NCBI GenBank assembly: GCA_022184915.1
Contig: JAGTJU010000001.1
Coordinates: forward strand, 310,001 to 374,000
Direction of reading: 5' to 3'
DNA length: 64,000 bases
Origin: Myxococcales bacterium
Lineage (GTDB): Bacteria > Myxococcota_A > Polyangia > Fen-1088
Part shown: piece by piece, positions 47,117-58,353 of the stretch
Numbering within the stretch: position 1 is the first letter of the stretch
Layout: the number at the start of each line of letters is the position of its first letter
The notes under the pieces: model-generated
Told to the model about the DNA's origin: nothing
The model's input: only the letters and a program-made list of their open reading frames with translations
Databases searched by the model: none
Translations under genes and position numbers: made by a program

Positions 47117-47740
47117 ATGGCTCCCCTGCCGCATCCTCAGATCCTCTCAGCCACCTTCGTGGCCGAGGCGCGCACGCCGGCCGATTTGAGGTCGTTGCCT
47201 CCGTTGCCGGGCTATCAGATCGCCATCGCGGGACGCTCGAACGTGGGCAAGTCGACCTTGCTCAACAACCTGGCCGCGCGGCGTAGCTTGGCGCGCACCT
47301 CAAAAACCCCGGGGCGCACGCGAGGGCTGATTTTCTACGACTTGCAGCTGCGGACCCCCGAGGGGGAAGCCGTGGGCCTGCGGGTGGTGGACTTGCCCGG
47401 TTACGGGTACGCGAAGGTCGGCAAGGGCGAACGAGACAGTTGGCGCACGCTGGTGGAAAGCTACGTCACCGGCACCGCGGCGTTGCGTTTGTGCCTGGTT
47501 CTGGTGGACGCCCGCCGCGGCCCCGAACAAGAAGAAGGCCAGCTCATCGCGTGGCTCGACAGCATGGGCATCGTGCACCGCCTGGTGGCCACGAAGATCG
47601 ATAAGCTCACCGCCGGGGAACGCGGCCTGCTCAAGCGCGACCTGCCGGGCGCCTTTCCCGTCTCGGGCCTGAATGGCCAGGGCATGGATCGTGTCTGGAA
47701 GGTGGTGCTGGACGCGCGCAGCTTCGGAACGCTGGGATAG
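47117..47740 (+). CDS. engB: Ribosome-biogenesis GTPase EngB (YihA/YsxC)
   Basis: EngB assists late large-subunit assembly. All G motifs are present: GRSNVGKSTLLNN (G1), KTPGRTRG (G2), VVDLPGYGYAKV (G3), ATKIDKL (G4) and VSGLNGQG (G5). The 207-residue length is normal. ATG 47117 is used. rimI follows nine bases later, so they are probably one operon; this pair forms a translation-linked unit with coaE reading away. Confidence 0.95.
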   Translation: MAPLPHPQILSATFVAEARTPADLRSLPPLPGYQIAIAGRSNVGKSTLLNNLAARRSLARTSKTPGRTRGLIFYDLQLRTPEGEAVGLRVVDLPGYGYAKVGKGERDSWRTLVESYVTGTAALRLCLVLVDARRGPEQEEGQLIAWLDSMGIVHRLVATKIDKLTAGERGLLKRDLPGAFPVSGLNGQGMDRVWKVVLDARSFGTLG

Positions 47741-47749
47741 CCCGCGACG

Positions 47750-48244
47750 ATGGACGCGTACACGATCGAGCCGCTTCGTGCGGAGGACATCGACGCGTTG
47801 ATGGGGGTCGCGAATGCCTGTTTTCCGGTACCCTGGTCGGCCAAAACCTTCACCGATGAGCTCTCGCGCGCGCAGGCCCGCATCGACGGGCTGCGGGCCA
47901 CGCCGGGGGGCCCTCTGCTCGCGTTCATCGATTACTGGATCGTCCTCGACGAAATTCACCTTCTCAACGTGGCCACGTTGCCCGATGAGCGGCGCAAAGG
48001 CCACGCACGCCGGCTCATGAACCACATGCTGCGCGTTGCGCGCGGCAGCGGCTGCCGTGCGGTGCTTCTCGAGGTGAGGCGCTCGAACACGGCCGCCCTC
48101 GCGCTTTACCAAGCCTATGGCTTTCGGTCGGTGGGGCTGCGTGCGGGCTATTACCCCGACAACGGTGAAGACGCGGTGCTCATGACGCTCGACCTGGAGC
48201 CGTCCGGCTCGGGCGGGAGCCCGCACGCTCCTGACGCGCCGTGA
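47750..48244 (+). CDS. rimI: Ribosomal-protein S18-alanine N-acetyltransferase-like GNAT
   Basis: The 164-residue GNAT protein has the RimI arrangement: IEPLRAEDIDALMGVANACFPVPWS, EIHLLNVATLPDERRKGHARRLM (acetyl-CoA loop) and VRRSNTAALALYQAYGFRSVGLRAGYYPDNGEDAVLM. RimI acetylates the N-terminal Ala of ribosomal protein S18, though bacterial RimI-like proteins may have other targets. The gene follows engB by nine bases. Confidence 0.88.
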   Translation: MDAYTIEPLRAEDIDALMGVANACFPVPWSAKTFTDELSRAQARIDGLRATPGGPLLAFIDYWIVLDEIHLLNVATLPDERRKGHARRLMNHMLRVARGSGCRAVLLEVRRSNTAALALYQAYGFRSVGLRAGYYPDNGEDAVLMTLDLEPSGSGGSPHAPDAP

Positions 48245-48308
48245 GCGACGGGACCTCTGCCCGTAGAACGCTTCGCCTTCGCGTGCGGCTTACGTATAGT
48301 GGGCGCGC

Positions 48309-49940
48309 GTGAAGTGGAACCGCAGCGCGGGTGCGCCGATCTCCGTCATCCTGGCCATCGTGTTTCCGGCGATGGTGGGCTCTGCGTTGGCGCTTGCTTA
48401 CTTCGGGTATCTCTACGCCGAGGACGTGTCGCGCCGGATGGAGGCCGCCGACCGCCAGACCGCCTGGGCGGAGGCCGGTCGACTCATCGAGTCCGTGGAG
48501 GCCCGTGTCGACGGGGTCACGAAGGAGCTCTTCGACAAGCTGGCCCTACCCGAAGAAGGTCGTGATGCCGAGGGGTGCGAGGCAAACACACGGCCCGCGG
48601 CGGACGCCTTCGTCATGGTGCGCTTCAACGCCCGCGCGCGGCTCGAGATCATCTGCCACAACGGACCCGTCACCCGGGAAGACTGGCGCGACACCTTCTT
48701 GCGCTCTCTCGACTTTGCTTCGATTCAGCCTGGCCGTTTTCGCTTCGTACACCAGCGCATCGACCGGCAGGACGCGCTGGTGGCCTTCATGCGCAAACAA
48801 ACGCACAACGGCAAGGGCTATTACGTGGTGCTGCGGCTGGCAGAAAGCTGGGTGCGCCAGTCCGTCGAAACCGAGATCGCGACCCTCGCGGAGCGTCGTC
48901 GCGTGACGGTTCTCGATCAACGACGCCGAAGCGTGGCGGGGACCCTGCTCTCGGGTCCGGTGCCCCGGAAAGAAGAGCGCTTTTTGGTCGAGCGCGCCTT
49001 CGGGAAGATCTTGTACGCCTGGGATCTGCAGCTGGCGCCCCGTGACGTTGAGACGCTTCAGGCGCAGGCCGAGCGCCAGCGGGTGCTGGGGCCGCTGCTG
49101 GTGATTCTGTCCACGGTGATCATCGGGGTGGGGCTCGTCATCGTGTGGCTGGGCGTGCTGGCAGAGCGGCGTGCGTCTCGTCTCAAGAGCGATTTCATCG
49201 CGAACGTCTCCCACGAACTCAAAACGCCGCTGTCACTCATTCGCATGTTCGGTGAGATGGTGGCCACGGGCCGTAACAAGGGACCCGAGGCGGTGAAGGA
49301 GTATGGGGGGATCATCACGCGAGAGTCCGAGCGTCTCTCCCACCTCATCGACAACGTGCTCGACTTTGCGCGCCTCGAACGGGGCAAAGCCAGCTATCAC
49401 TTCGCAGAGGGAGATCTGGCCGAGTTGCTGGATCGCTCGCTCGATCTGTGTCGCTACCGGCTCGAGAAGGAGCGTTTGCGGCTCGACGGGTTCATCGAGC
49501 CCGAACTGCCGCCCGTGCGCATGGACGAAAACGCCATGACCCTCGTCATCTTGAACCTGGTGGACAACGCCATCAAATACGCCGCGGAGGGCGGTGCGGT
49601 GCACGTGGGCATCACCCGCCGCCCCGGCGGGGTGATTTTGTGGGTCCGCGACTTCGGCCCGGGCATCCCGGTCGACGAACGTGAACGCATCTTCGATCGC
49701 TTTTACCGGGCCCGTAACGCCCGGGACCGCAACGTGCGGGGCAGCGGCATCGGTCTATCGCTGGTCAAGCACATCGCCGAGGCCCACGGTGGCCGCGTGA
49801 CGGTCGAGGCGCCCACGGGGGCCGTACAGCCTGGCGTGGGCACCGTCTTTAGCGTACACCTGCCCGCCTCCGTGGCCGAACGTGCCAGCCTCGCGTCGAT
49901 GCCCAGCGTGACGGCACCGTCTTCGGGATCCTCCCCATGA
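48309..49940 (+). CDS. Membrane sensor histidine kinase
   Basis: The 543-residue protein starts with GTG 48309. A first helix (~10-38) and a second (~262-288, [26 protein letters not shown]) bracket a ~220-residue periplasmic sensor domain with no recognised family. Then come the H box [20 protein letters not shown] (His near residue 302), the N box [17 protein letters not shown] (G1) and GSGIGLSLV (G2). It overlaps the response-regulator gene by four bases (ATGA), so the pair acts together; the signal is unknown. Confidence 0.95.
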   Translation: MKWNRSAGAPISVILAIVFPAMVGSALALAYFGYLYAEDVSRRMEAADRQTAWAEAGRLIESVEARVDGVTKELFDKLALPEEGRDAEGCEANTRPAADAFVMVRFNARARLEIICHNGPVTREDWRDTFLRSLDFASIQPGRFRFVHQRIDRQDALVAFMRKQTHNGKGYYVVLRLAESWVRQSVETEIATLAERRRVTVLDQRRRSVAGTLLSGPVPRKEERFLVERAFGKILYAWDLQLAPRDVETLQAQAERQRVLGPLLVILSTVIIGVGLVIVWLGVLAERRASRLKSDFIANVSHELKTPLSLIRMFGEMVATGRNKGPEAVKEYGGIITRESERLSHLIDNVLDFARLERGKASYHFAEGDLAELLDRSLDLCRYRLEKERLRLDGFIEPELPPVRMDENAMTLVILNLVDNAIKYAAEGGAVHVGITRRPGGVILWVRDFGPGIPVDERERIFDRFYRARNARDRNVRGSGIGLSLVKHIAEAHGGRVTVEAPTGAVQPGVGTVFSVHLPASVAERASLASMPSVTAPSSGSSP

Positions 49941-50626
49941 GCCCCAAAACACGCATTCTCATCATCGAAGACGAGCCCGACATCGCGCGCGGGCTGACCG
50001 ACGCGCTCGAGTTCGAGGGCTTCGAGGTGTTTGCCGCGACGCTTGGGCGTGAAGGCTTGCGCCTGGTGCGCGAGCGCGGCCCCGACCTGGTGATCTTGGA
50101 CTTGATGTTGCCCGACATCAACGGCTTCTCCGTCTGCGAGCAGATCCGCGAGCACAACTCGGTGATCCCCGTGATCATGCTGACGGCGCGTTCCCAGGAG
50201 AGCGACAAGATCCGCGGTCTCGAAGTGGGGGCCGACGACTACGTCACAAAGCCTTTCTCCGTGGGCGAGCTGGTGGCGCGTATCAACGCGATCTTTCGCC
50301 GGTTGCACCGGGCTGCCGCGGTAGAGGAGGCGATCCCGATCGGCACGGCGGTGGTGTACCCGCGCAAACACGAGCTGGTGCAGAACAAAAAAACGCACGT
50401 CCTCACGTTCTACGAAGTGGAGATCGTGCGCTTGCTCCACGAAAGAGTGGGTGAACCTGTCTCGCGCGAGGAGATCCTGGAAAAGATCTGGGGTGTGTCC
50501 GGCTACGGTTCGAGCCGCTCCGTGGACAACTGCGTGGTGAAGCTGCGCCGGAAGATCGAGGCGGATCCCGCGAACCCCCGTCACATCGTGACGATCTACG
50601 GCACCGGCTACAAGCTGGTGCCCTGA
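49937..50626 (+). CDS. OmpR-family response regulator
   Basis: The 229-residue protein has a REC domain (phospho-acceptor Asp ~55 in [14 protein letters not shown], Lys in DDYVTKPF) and a winged-helix DNA-binding domain (~130-229, [40 protein letters not shown]). It is the partner of the kinase at 48309 and probably a transcription factor. No target site was recognised. def is convergent, eight bases away. Confidence 0.95.
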   Translation: MSPKTRILIIEDEPDIARGLTDALEFEGFEVFAATLGREGLRLVRERGPDLVILDLMLPDINGFSVCEQIREHNSVIPVIMLTARSQESDKIRGLEVGADDYVTKPFSVGELVARINAIFRRLHRAAAVEEAIPIGTAVVYPRKHELVQNKKTHVLTFYEVEIVRLLHERVGEPVSREEILEKIWGVSGYGSSRSVDNCVVKLRRKIEADPANPRHIVTIYGTGYKLVP

Positions 50627-50633
50627 GATCCCC

Positions 50634-51182
50634 TCAGGACCGACGCCCCGGGTGAGCGAGCACGTTGGTGAACGTGCGGCTGTTCATGCGATCGAGGTAA
50701 AGCGTGCCGTCGAGATGATCGATCTCATGCTGGAGGATCCGGGCATGCCAGCCGCTCGCGACGATGGAAAGCGGTTGGCCCTGATGGTCGAGCGCCTTGA
50801 CCTCGACGGATTGTGCCCGGGGCACCTCGGCCGCGAAGCCGGCCACACTGAGGCAGCCCTCGACGAAGGTGGCCGGTGTGGCGTCCAACACGCGGAGCCG
50901 GGGGTTGATCAAAACCTGGAAGGGCACGGGCCTGCGGTCTTTGGCGCGCACGTCTGCGGGATCGAGCGCGGCGATCACCTCGGCCCGGTCTTCGAGCACC
51001 GCCAGACGCAGCGGCACACCCACCTGAGGCGCCGCCAAGCCCACGCCGGGCGCGTCCAGCATCGTCGCGCGCATGAGTTCGATGAGTCTTTGTAGCTCTG
51101 GCGAGCCAATGCGACCTGGCTCGACCTCGGTCGTGCCCTGCCGCAAAACAGGATCCCCGGTTTGTACGATCTTCAGGATCAT
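50634..51182 (-). CDS. def: Peptide deformylase
   Basis: Def removes the formyl group from nascent protein N-termini. The 182-residue protein carries the three metal-site motifs: GVGLAAPQ (46-53), EGCLS (108-112, metal Cys) and HEIDH (152-156). The usual partner gene fmt is absent from the window, so it is a stand-alone gene. ATG 51182 is clear. Confidence 0.95.
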   Translation of the reverse strand: MILKIVQTGDPVLRQGTTEVEPGRIGSPELQRLIELMRATMLDAPGVGLAAPQVGVPLRLAVLEDRAEVIAALDPADVRAKDRRPVPFQVLINPRLRVLDATPATFVEGCLSVAGFAAEVPRAQSVEVKALDHQGQPLSIVASGWHARILQHEIDHLDGTLYLDRMNSRTFTNVLAHPGRRS

Positions 51183-51228
51183 CTGGCCTCCTTTGCGGCG
51201 TTCTACCAGCCCCAGGTCACCTGGCCAT

Positions 51229-52611
51229 TCAGGGCGTCTTCCCCTCCGTCGGTTCGGGGGGCGGGGTCTCGGGAGGCGTTACGGGACGGTGCACGAGCCC
51301 ACCCGCGGGGCGTAGTCCCATCACGCGGAGGAGCAAGACGTGCCTGCGCTCGGTGGGCACCTCGACGTGAGCCAAGGCCCGCGGGGCGCCGAGGGCAACC
51401 GCGGCGCGCGCCAGGGCGCTCGTGAGGAACAACAGCCAAAACTGCCCCTCGAAGCGAACGAGCAAATGACTGCCCAAGAGCGTCCCCAAAAGCTGGGTGG
51501 TTCCCTGAAGAAAGCTCTGCGCGGCGAAGACGTGCTGACGCGCGTGTGCGTGGGTGATGTCGAGGTAAAGCGCCATCTGCGCGATCTCGTGCCCCCCCCA
51601 GGCGAAGCCCGACAAGCATTGCGCCACGATCACCCAGCCGAGCCCCTGCGCCCACAGCCACGGCAAGGGGATGATGGCCACGAGGAAAGCCGCGAGCAGG
51701 TACACGCTGCGCGGGTTGTGCCCGTCGACCACCCTTCCCCAGGACGACAAGCTCAGAATTTTTGCGCCGACCACGGCGAGGTTGGCCACCGTGTACGCGC
51801 TGTACGAGAGGTGGAGTTCTCCGAGCATGAAGGGCCCGAAGTAGGGTGAAGCCAGGTATACGGCAAGCTGCAGGGTGGCTCCCACCGCGAGCACACGGCG
51901 CGCGTTCGTCAGCCCGGGCGCCCGCAGCAGCGTGGTGAAGTTCATGCGCTCGACTTGGGGTTCGGTGACGGGCTCGGGCGAGAGGGCCAGCAGAAGGCAA
52001 GACACGGCCCGGGCCAGGGCCGCCACGCCGAACGCGAGGACGAAGCCGTTGCCACCGACCCCTCGCGCCACCTTGCCCGCGGACCCCGGCTCGAGGCCCT
52101 CGAGCACCGCACCTGCGGCGAGCAGGGCCAGCATCGTGGCGATTTGCACACGGCGGCTTCGCCGGGCGAAGTATTGGCCGCGCGAGGGCGCAGGCACGAC
52201 CCCGCCGAACCAAGCCGACCAGGCCGTGCCACAGGCCTGGCCGAACACCTGGTGCAGGCACACCAGGGCGATGAGGGAGGCGGGCGTGAGCCACGCGTAG
52301 GCGTCGGCCAGGGCGAGCGCCGCGAGGCACAAGGCCTGCAAACCCGCGCTCACCACCACCAGCGGTTTCCGGGCGCCGCCCCGGTCGGCGAAGCGCAGGG
52401 CGATGACGGGTCCCAGCCCTCCGACGAAGAGCGGCAGGCCCACCACCAACCCCAGCTGGAGGGCGTTTGCGCCGAGCCGCACGGCATCGGCCAGGAAATA
52501 GCCCTCGCCCGCGCCCACCATCACGGCATAGAAGACAGCTTCCAGCAGCGAAAGTGACATCGCGCGCGCGCGCGCCGCAGGGTCGAGCGTAAGGGCGCGT
52601 AGAGGACTCAT
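51229..52611 (-). CDS. MFS transporter
   Basis: The 460-residue protein has about twelve hydrophobic helices and MFS-type loops (ALRFADRGGARKPLVVVSAG between helices 2 and 3, and SWGRVVDGHNPRSVYLLAAF in the second half). It is probably a drug or metabolite efflux pump, but no substrate can be assigned. Start ATG 52611 (MSPLRALTL). It is divergent from gltX over a ~200-base gap with no other feature I can see. Confidence 0.88.
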   Translation of the reverse strand: MSPLRALTLDPAARARAMSLSLLEAVFYAVMVGAGEGYFLADAVRLGANALQLGLVVGLPLFVGGLGPVIALRFADRGGARKPLVVVSAGLQALCLAALALADAYAWLTPASLIALVCLHQVFGQACGTAWSAWFGGVVPAPSRGQYFARRSRRVQIATMLALLAAGAVLEGLEPGSAGKVARGVGGNGFVLAFGVAALARAVSCLLLALSPEPVTEPQVERMNFTTLLRAPGLTNARRVLAVGATLQLAVYLASPYFGPFMLGELHLSYSAYTVANLAVVGAKILSLSSWGRVVDGHNPRSVYLLAAFLVAIIPLPWLWAQGLGWVIVAQCLSGFAWGGHEIAQMALYLDITHAHARQHVFAAQSFLQGTTQLLGTLLGSHLLVRFEGQFWLLFLTSALARAAVALGAPRALAHVEVPTERRHVLLLRVMGLRPAGGLVHRPVTPPETPPPEPTEGKTP

Positions 52612-52812
52612 GACGGCAGCGCGACGGCCCGAAATCGAAGGCGAGGCAAGGACAAACTCTCAGTTTCAAGCTAGGGCCGCCGCCCGCTCCGTGCAACGTC
52701 CATCGTTCGCGCCGCCCGGTCCTGCCCACGCCGGCCCGCGGGCCTGGGAGAACGCCCCGGCGGCACCACCGCGCCGGCCCAAGCGCGCGGGGCTGTGGTA
52801 AGAAGCGCGCCC

Positions 52813-54297
<1,485 letters not shown>

Positions 54298-56055
54298 TCA
54301 CACGGCCGCACGGGCGGGGTGGGGCGTGCTGCGCTTCACCTTGCCCTTCGTGAGCTTGGCCACGATTTCGGCCGCCGGCAGCGGCTTGCTGAAGAAAAAG
54401 CCCTGCATTTCGTCCACGCCCAGGGCCACCAGCCGCTGGCGTTGCTCGTCGGTCTCCACCCCTTCGGCCACCGTGCGCAACCCGAGCGCCTGCGCGATGG
54501 CGATCATGGCTTTGACCAGGGTCTCCGAGTTGTGGTCGGTGCCCATGTCCATCACGAACGAGCGATCGATCTTGAGGGCGTCCACCCGGAAGCGCTTCAG
54601 GTAGGCAAGGGAGGAGTAACCCGTGCCAAAGTCGTCGATGGCCAGCTGGATGCCGAGCGCGCGCAACCGCGCCAGGTGCTCACGGCAGCTGGAGTCACCT
54701 TGCATCAGCACGGCCTCGGTGATCTCGAGCTCGAGGTTGGTGGGGTCGAGCCCCGTGCGCTGCAGGATTTCGTCGACGCGGGTGACGACGTGAGGATCGC
54801 GCAGCTGCACGGGGGAGAGGTTCACGGCGATGCGCAGCCCCTCGTAGCCTGCCTGCTCAAAGGCTTTGATCTGGCGGCAGCTTTCTTCCAGAACCCACGT
54901 GCCGATCTCCTGAATGACCCCCGTTTCCTCGGCCAGGGGAATGAAGAGCGCGGGACTGATGAGCCCCCGTTCGCCGTGGTTCCACCGAACGAGCGCCTCG
55001 AGCCCGATCACCCGGCTCGATTCAGGGTCGATCTGGGGTTGGTAAAACACCACCAGCTCCTCCCGGCCCACGGCGTGGCGCAGGTCGGCCTCCAGCTCGA
55101 GGCGCTGGGTCGCGTTGGCGTTCATCGTGGGGTTGAAGGTGTAAAGCCGCCTGCGGCCATCGGCCTTGGCGCGGTTCATGGCGGTGTCAGCGTTCTTGAG
55201 CAGGGTGTCGCAGTCGTCGCCGTCGCCCGGATACACGGCCACGCCGATGCTGAACGTGACGAAGATCTTGTGTGTGCCTCCCAGCAGGATGGGCTGGTCC
55301 TGAAGCCTCAGCACCTTGGCCGCGATGGACGAGACGTTGTCTTCGGTCTGAAGCCCCGGCAGCACGAGCACGAACTCGTCACCGCCAAAGCGGGCCACCG
55401 TGTCGGACTTGCGCAGGCAGCCGCGCAATGACGTGGCCACCTTTTCGAGCAGCTCGTCCCCCGTCACGTGCCCGAGGGTGTCGTTCACCTTCTTGAAGTT
55501 GTCGACGTCGACGAACATGACCGCCACACGGGAGCTGTCGCGCTGGGCGTGGGCCAGCTCGAGCCGGAGACGGTCGGTGAGCAACACGCGGTTCGGAAGC
55601 CCTGTCACGGGATCGTGAAACGCCAAAAAGTGCGCCGCCTCCTGCATGCGCTCCTTCTCCCGCAGCTCGTGCGCGAGACGGCGGCTGAGGTCCTTGAGGT
55701 GACCCACCCCCGCACCCACCACCACACCCGACAGGATGCCCACGATGCCGCGGGCCACTATCTCGACCGTTGGCAGGTGCTCGAGGCGTGAGGCGACCAG
55801 CACGTTGACCGCAGCGGCGCAGAGCGCAGCGACCGAACCCCACACGAGCCCGCCGGCTCCGGCCGCGGTGATGATGGCCACGAAGGAGAGCAAAAACGCG
55901 CTCTCCCCCACCCAGCGCGCGAGGGGCCACGCCACCGCGGCGTAGGTCGCGATCGAAGCCAGACACAGCAGGGCGCGGGCACGTGACGGAGGGCGGGGCG
56001 GGCCGGTGGGCTCCAAGGCCACGGCTTGCGTCAAGGAGCCGCTCGTGATTCTCAC
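54298..56055 (-). CDS. Membrane GGDEF-EAL c-di-GMP enzyme
   Basis: The protein has an N-terminal four-helix membrane region (LLCLASIATYAAVAWPLARWV, SFVAIITAAGAGGLVWGSVAAL), then a GGDEF domain (RFGGDEFVLVLP, with an RKSD I-site just before it) and an EAL domain (GLEALVRWNHG, NLSPVQL, DDFGTGYSSLAYLKR, KIDRSFV). All catalytic residues of both appear intact, so it could make and degrade c-di-GMP; one activity may dominate. The start is uncertain: GTG 56055 is used but the frame is open to TTG 56193 (56127 is also possible). The divergent GT2 gene may be its target. Confidence 0.9.
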   Translation of the reverse strand: MRITSGSLTQAVALEPTGPPRPPSRARALLCLASIATYAAVAWPLARWVGESAFLLSFVAIITAAGAGGLVWGSVAALCAAAVNVLVASRLEHLPTVEIVARGIVGILSGVVVGAGVGHLKDLSRRLAHELREKERMQEAAHFLAFHDPVTGLPNRVLLTDRLRLELAHAQRDSSRVAVMFVDVDNFKKVNDTLGHVTGDELLEKVATSLRGCLRKSDTVARFGGDEFVLVLPGLQTEDNVSSIAAKVLRLQDQPILLGGTHKIFVTFSIGVAVYPGDGDDCDTLLKNADTAMNRAKADGRRRLYTFNPTMNANATQRLELEADLRHAVGREELVVFYQPQIDPESSRVIGLEALVRWNHGERGLISPALFIPLAEETGVIQEIGTWVLEESCRQIKAFEQAGYEGLRIAVNLSPVQLRDPHVVTRVDEILQRTGLDPTNLELEITEAVLMQGDSSCREHLARLRALGIQLAIDDFGTGYSSLAYLKRFRVDALKIDRSFVMDMGTDHNSETLVKAMIAIAQALGLRTVAEGVETDEQRQRLVALGVDEMQGFFFSKPLPAAEIVAKLTKGKVKRSTPHPARAAV

Positions 56056-56243
56056 GAGGGGGGACCATCGGCATCTCGGTCGCCGACATTGAGCCCAGAC
56101 CTCGGCGCCGAGGCGCAAGTTTTGCATCTCGACGACGCAGCTCCGGGGCGCCGCTACGAAAACCAGAGTTTGCGGCGCGTTATCCGACAACAAATCACAC
56201 CTGATTACAATCGGATGACAATTGCCCCGGTACCTTGAAAGAC

Positions 56244-57803
56244 ATGGACGTTTCTGGTGCTCTGATTGCCCTTTATCTGGGAATCTTGCTGTGTTTGGCG
56301 GTCTTCGGATTCCACCGCTCGCACCTGGTCTACTTGTTCTACAAACACAAGAGCCGGCGCCCCGAGGCTGACACCCGCTACAAAGAGTTGCCCGCGGTCA
56401 CGGTGCAGCTGCCGCTTTTCAATGAGATGTACGTGGCTGAGCGTTTGCTCGACGCGGTGGCAGCCATTCGTTACCCCCGGGACCGTTTCCAGATCCAGGT
56501 GCTGGACGATTCGACGGACGAGACCCGCGACATCTGCCGCCGGAAGGTCGAGGCGCTCAGGGCGGAGGAGCCCGACCTCGACATAGAATACGTTCACCGC
56601 GTCGATCGTACCGGCTTCAAGGCGGGCGCGCTGGACAACGGCCTGCGCACGGCCAAGGGCGAGCTGGTCATGATCTTCGACGCCGACTTCGTACCCCAGC
56701 CCGACGTGCTCGAGCGTACGGTGCACCAGTTCTCGGATCCCCAGGTGGCCGTGGTGCAGTGTCGCTGGGAGCACATCAACCGTGACTTCTCTCCCCTCAC
56801 CGAAGCCCAGGCCGTGATGCTGGATGGGCACTTCGTGATGGAGCACGCGGGCCGCGCGTGGTCGGGGCGCTTTTTCAACTTCAACGGCACGGCGGGCATG
56901 TGGCGCCGCGCCGCCATCGCGCAGGCGGGCGGGTGGCAGCACGACACGCTCACCGAAGACATGGATCTTTCCTACCGGGCCCAGCTGCGCGGTTGGAAGT
57001 TCATCTACATGCCCGAGGTGGCGACCCCTGCGGAGTTGCCGGTGGAGATGTCTGCCTTCAAGTCGCAGCAGTTCCGGTGGGCGAAGGGCTCGATCCAGGT
57101 GGCCCGCAAGCTGCTACCGACCATCCTGCGCTCGAACGCCACCTTTGCACAGAAGACCGAAGCCTTCTTCCACCTCACCAACAACTTCGCCTACCCGCTC
57201 CTGGTGCTGTTGTCGTTGCTGCTTCTGCCGAACTTGGCCTACCGGACCTCGCACGGCATTCGCGAGGTGCTCCTCATCGATCTGCCGCTTTTCTTCGGCA
57301 CGACCATGAGCATCGCCTCTTTCTACGTGTGCTCTCAGCGAGAGATCGCGCGCATGGAGGGGACGACGGCGGCTGGCCGTATGTGGCGCGCCTTCCGGCG
57401 GCTGCCCCTCGTGCTCTCGATCGGCATCGGTCTGTCGATCAACCAGACCCGGGCCGTGATCGAGGCGGTCTTGGGCCGAGAGACCGAGTTCGTCCGCACT
57501 CCGAAGCACGGGGTGAAGGGGCGGCTCGAGAGCTGGAGCACCAAGAAGTACCGCGCCGCCAAGTCGGTGACGCCCTTTATCGAGGTGGGCATGGCGCTCT
57601 ACTTCGCGCTCACCCTGGCCGTGGCCATCAACAACGGGCACTTCCTGTCCGTGCCCTTCGTGTTTCTCTTCTTCGCGGGCTATGCCTACGTGGGCTTTAC
57701 GTCTCTGTGGCAAGGGGCGTTCGGTCAAGCGGTACAACGCCTGCCGTCGGTGATCAAAGAGCTGGTGGCCCCCTCGGCCGAGAGCCCTCCGGCCCTCGAG
57801 TAG
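56244..57803 (+). CDS. Membrane family-2 glycosyltransferase (glycan synthase-like)
   Basis: The ~519-residue protein has one N-terminal helix, a GT2 domain with the D,D,D,QxxRW signature (VLDDSTDETR, IFDADFVPQPD, LTEDMDLSYRAQLRGWKF and QQFRWAKGSIQVARKLLP), then four to five C-terminal membrane helices (LLVLLSLLLLPNLAYR, LFFGTTMSIASFYV). It resembles processive beta-glycan synthases such as cellulose/CslA-type glucomannan synthases. The polymer is not known, and no cellulose accessory gene adjoins. Start ATG 56244 or TTG 56235. Confidence 0.88.
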   Translation: MDVSGALIALYLGILLCLAVFGFHRSHLVYLFYKHKSRRPEADTRYKELPAVTVQLPLFNEMYVAERLLDAVAAIRYPRDRFQIQVLDDSTDETRDICRRKVEALRAEEPDLDIEYVHRVDRTGFKAGALDNGLRTAKGELVMIFDADFVPQPDVLERTVHQFSDPQVAVVQCRWEHINRDFSPLTEAQAVMLDGHFVMEHAGRAWSGRFFNFNGTAGMWRRAAIAQAGGWQHDTLTEDMDLSYRAQLRGWKFIYMPEVATPAELPVEMSAFKSQQFRWAKGSIQVARKLLPTILRSNATFAQKTEAFFHLTNNFAYPLLVLLSLLLLPNLAYRTSHGIREVLLIDLPLFFGTTMSIASFYVCSQREIARMEGTTAAGRMWRAFRRLPLVLSIGIGLSINQTRAVIEAVLGRETEFVRTPKHGVKGRLESWSTKKYRAAKSVTPFIEVGMALYFALTLAVAINNGHFLSVPFVFLFFAGYAYVGFTSLWQGAFGQAVQRLPSVIKELVAPSAESPPALE

Positions 57804-57827
57804 CACCGTCGCGAACCGTCCGCTCCC

Positions 57828-58331
57828 TCACGGCGCGGGCGGTTCGGGCAAGGGCTCTGCGTCTGCGGTGGCCTTGGTTTTCTCGGCGGGCTCGGTCACC
57901 AGCGGAAATCGTTCCCCACGGAGTCTGCGCTGCTTCGTGAGCGCCCACGCGCCCTCGCGGTGCTCCCAGGTTTGCTCCACGGACGTTTTGTGCACGACGG
58001 GGTCACGTTTGGTGTACCACTCGAAGTGCACGATCGTCTTGGCCTTGACGGGCGGCTCATCGAACTTGATTGACGTCATTTCGTGATCCGCGATGACCAG
58101 ATCGTCTTCCACGAGATCGACCCGCTTCAAAAACGCCAGGCCCGCAGCGGGCTCGAAGTGACTCACGGCGGTCTCGTAGCGGCCCCAGCGCAGGTCATTG
58201 TTCATTTCCCGCGAGATCCGCAGAAGCGCGTCTTGGCGTTGTTGCCCTGGTGACAGGCAGGCCCAAAGCGGCCCCGCGAGCCCAAGCGTTGCGCCCCAGG
58301 TGACGAATGCGCGGCGATTCAGCTTTTCCAA
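57828..58331 (-). CDS. Small lipoprotein of unknown function
   Basis: Start TTG 58331 has an AAGGAG ribosome-binding site seven bases upstream and gives LEKLNRRAFVTWGATLGLAG, with a possible lipobox LWAC at about 22. The mature part (~145 residues) has alternating hydrophobic strands (TIVHFEWYTKRDPVVHKTSV, ETAVSHFEPAAGLAFLKRV) like small NTF2-like or lipocalin folds; no family is assigned. The ORF extends upstream to 58457 but overlaps prmC. It lies 22 bases from prmC on the same strand. Confidence 0.65.
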   Translation of the reverse strand: MEKLNRRAFVTWGATLGLAGPLWACLSPGQQRQDALLRISREMNNDLRWGRYETAVSHFEPAAGLAFLKRVDLVEDDLVIADHEMTSIKFDEPPVKAKTIVHFEWYTKRDPVVHKTSVEQTWEHREGAWALTKQRRLRGERFPLVTEPAEKTKATADAEPLPEPPAP

Positions 58332-58353
58332 GAGCAACTCTCCTTGCCGGTGG

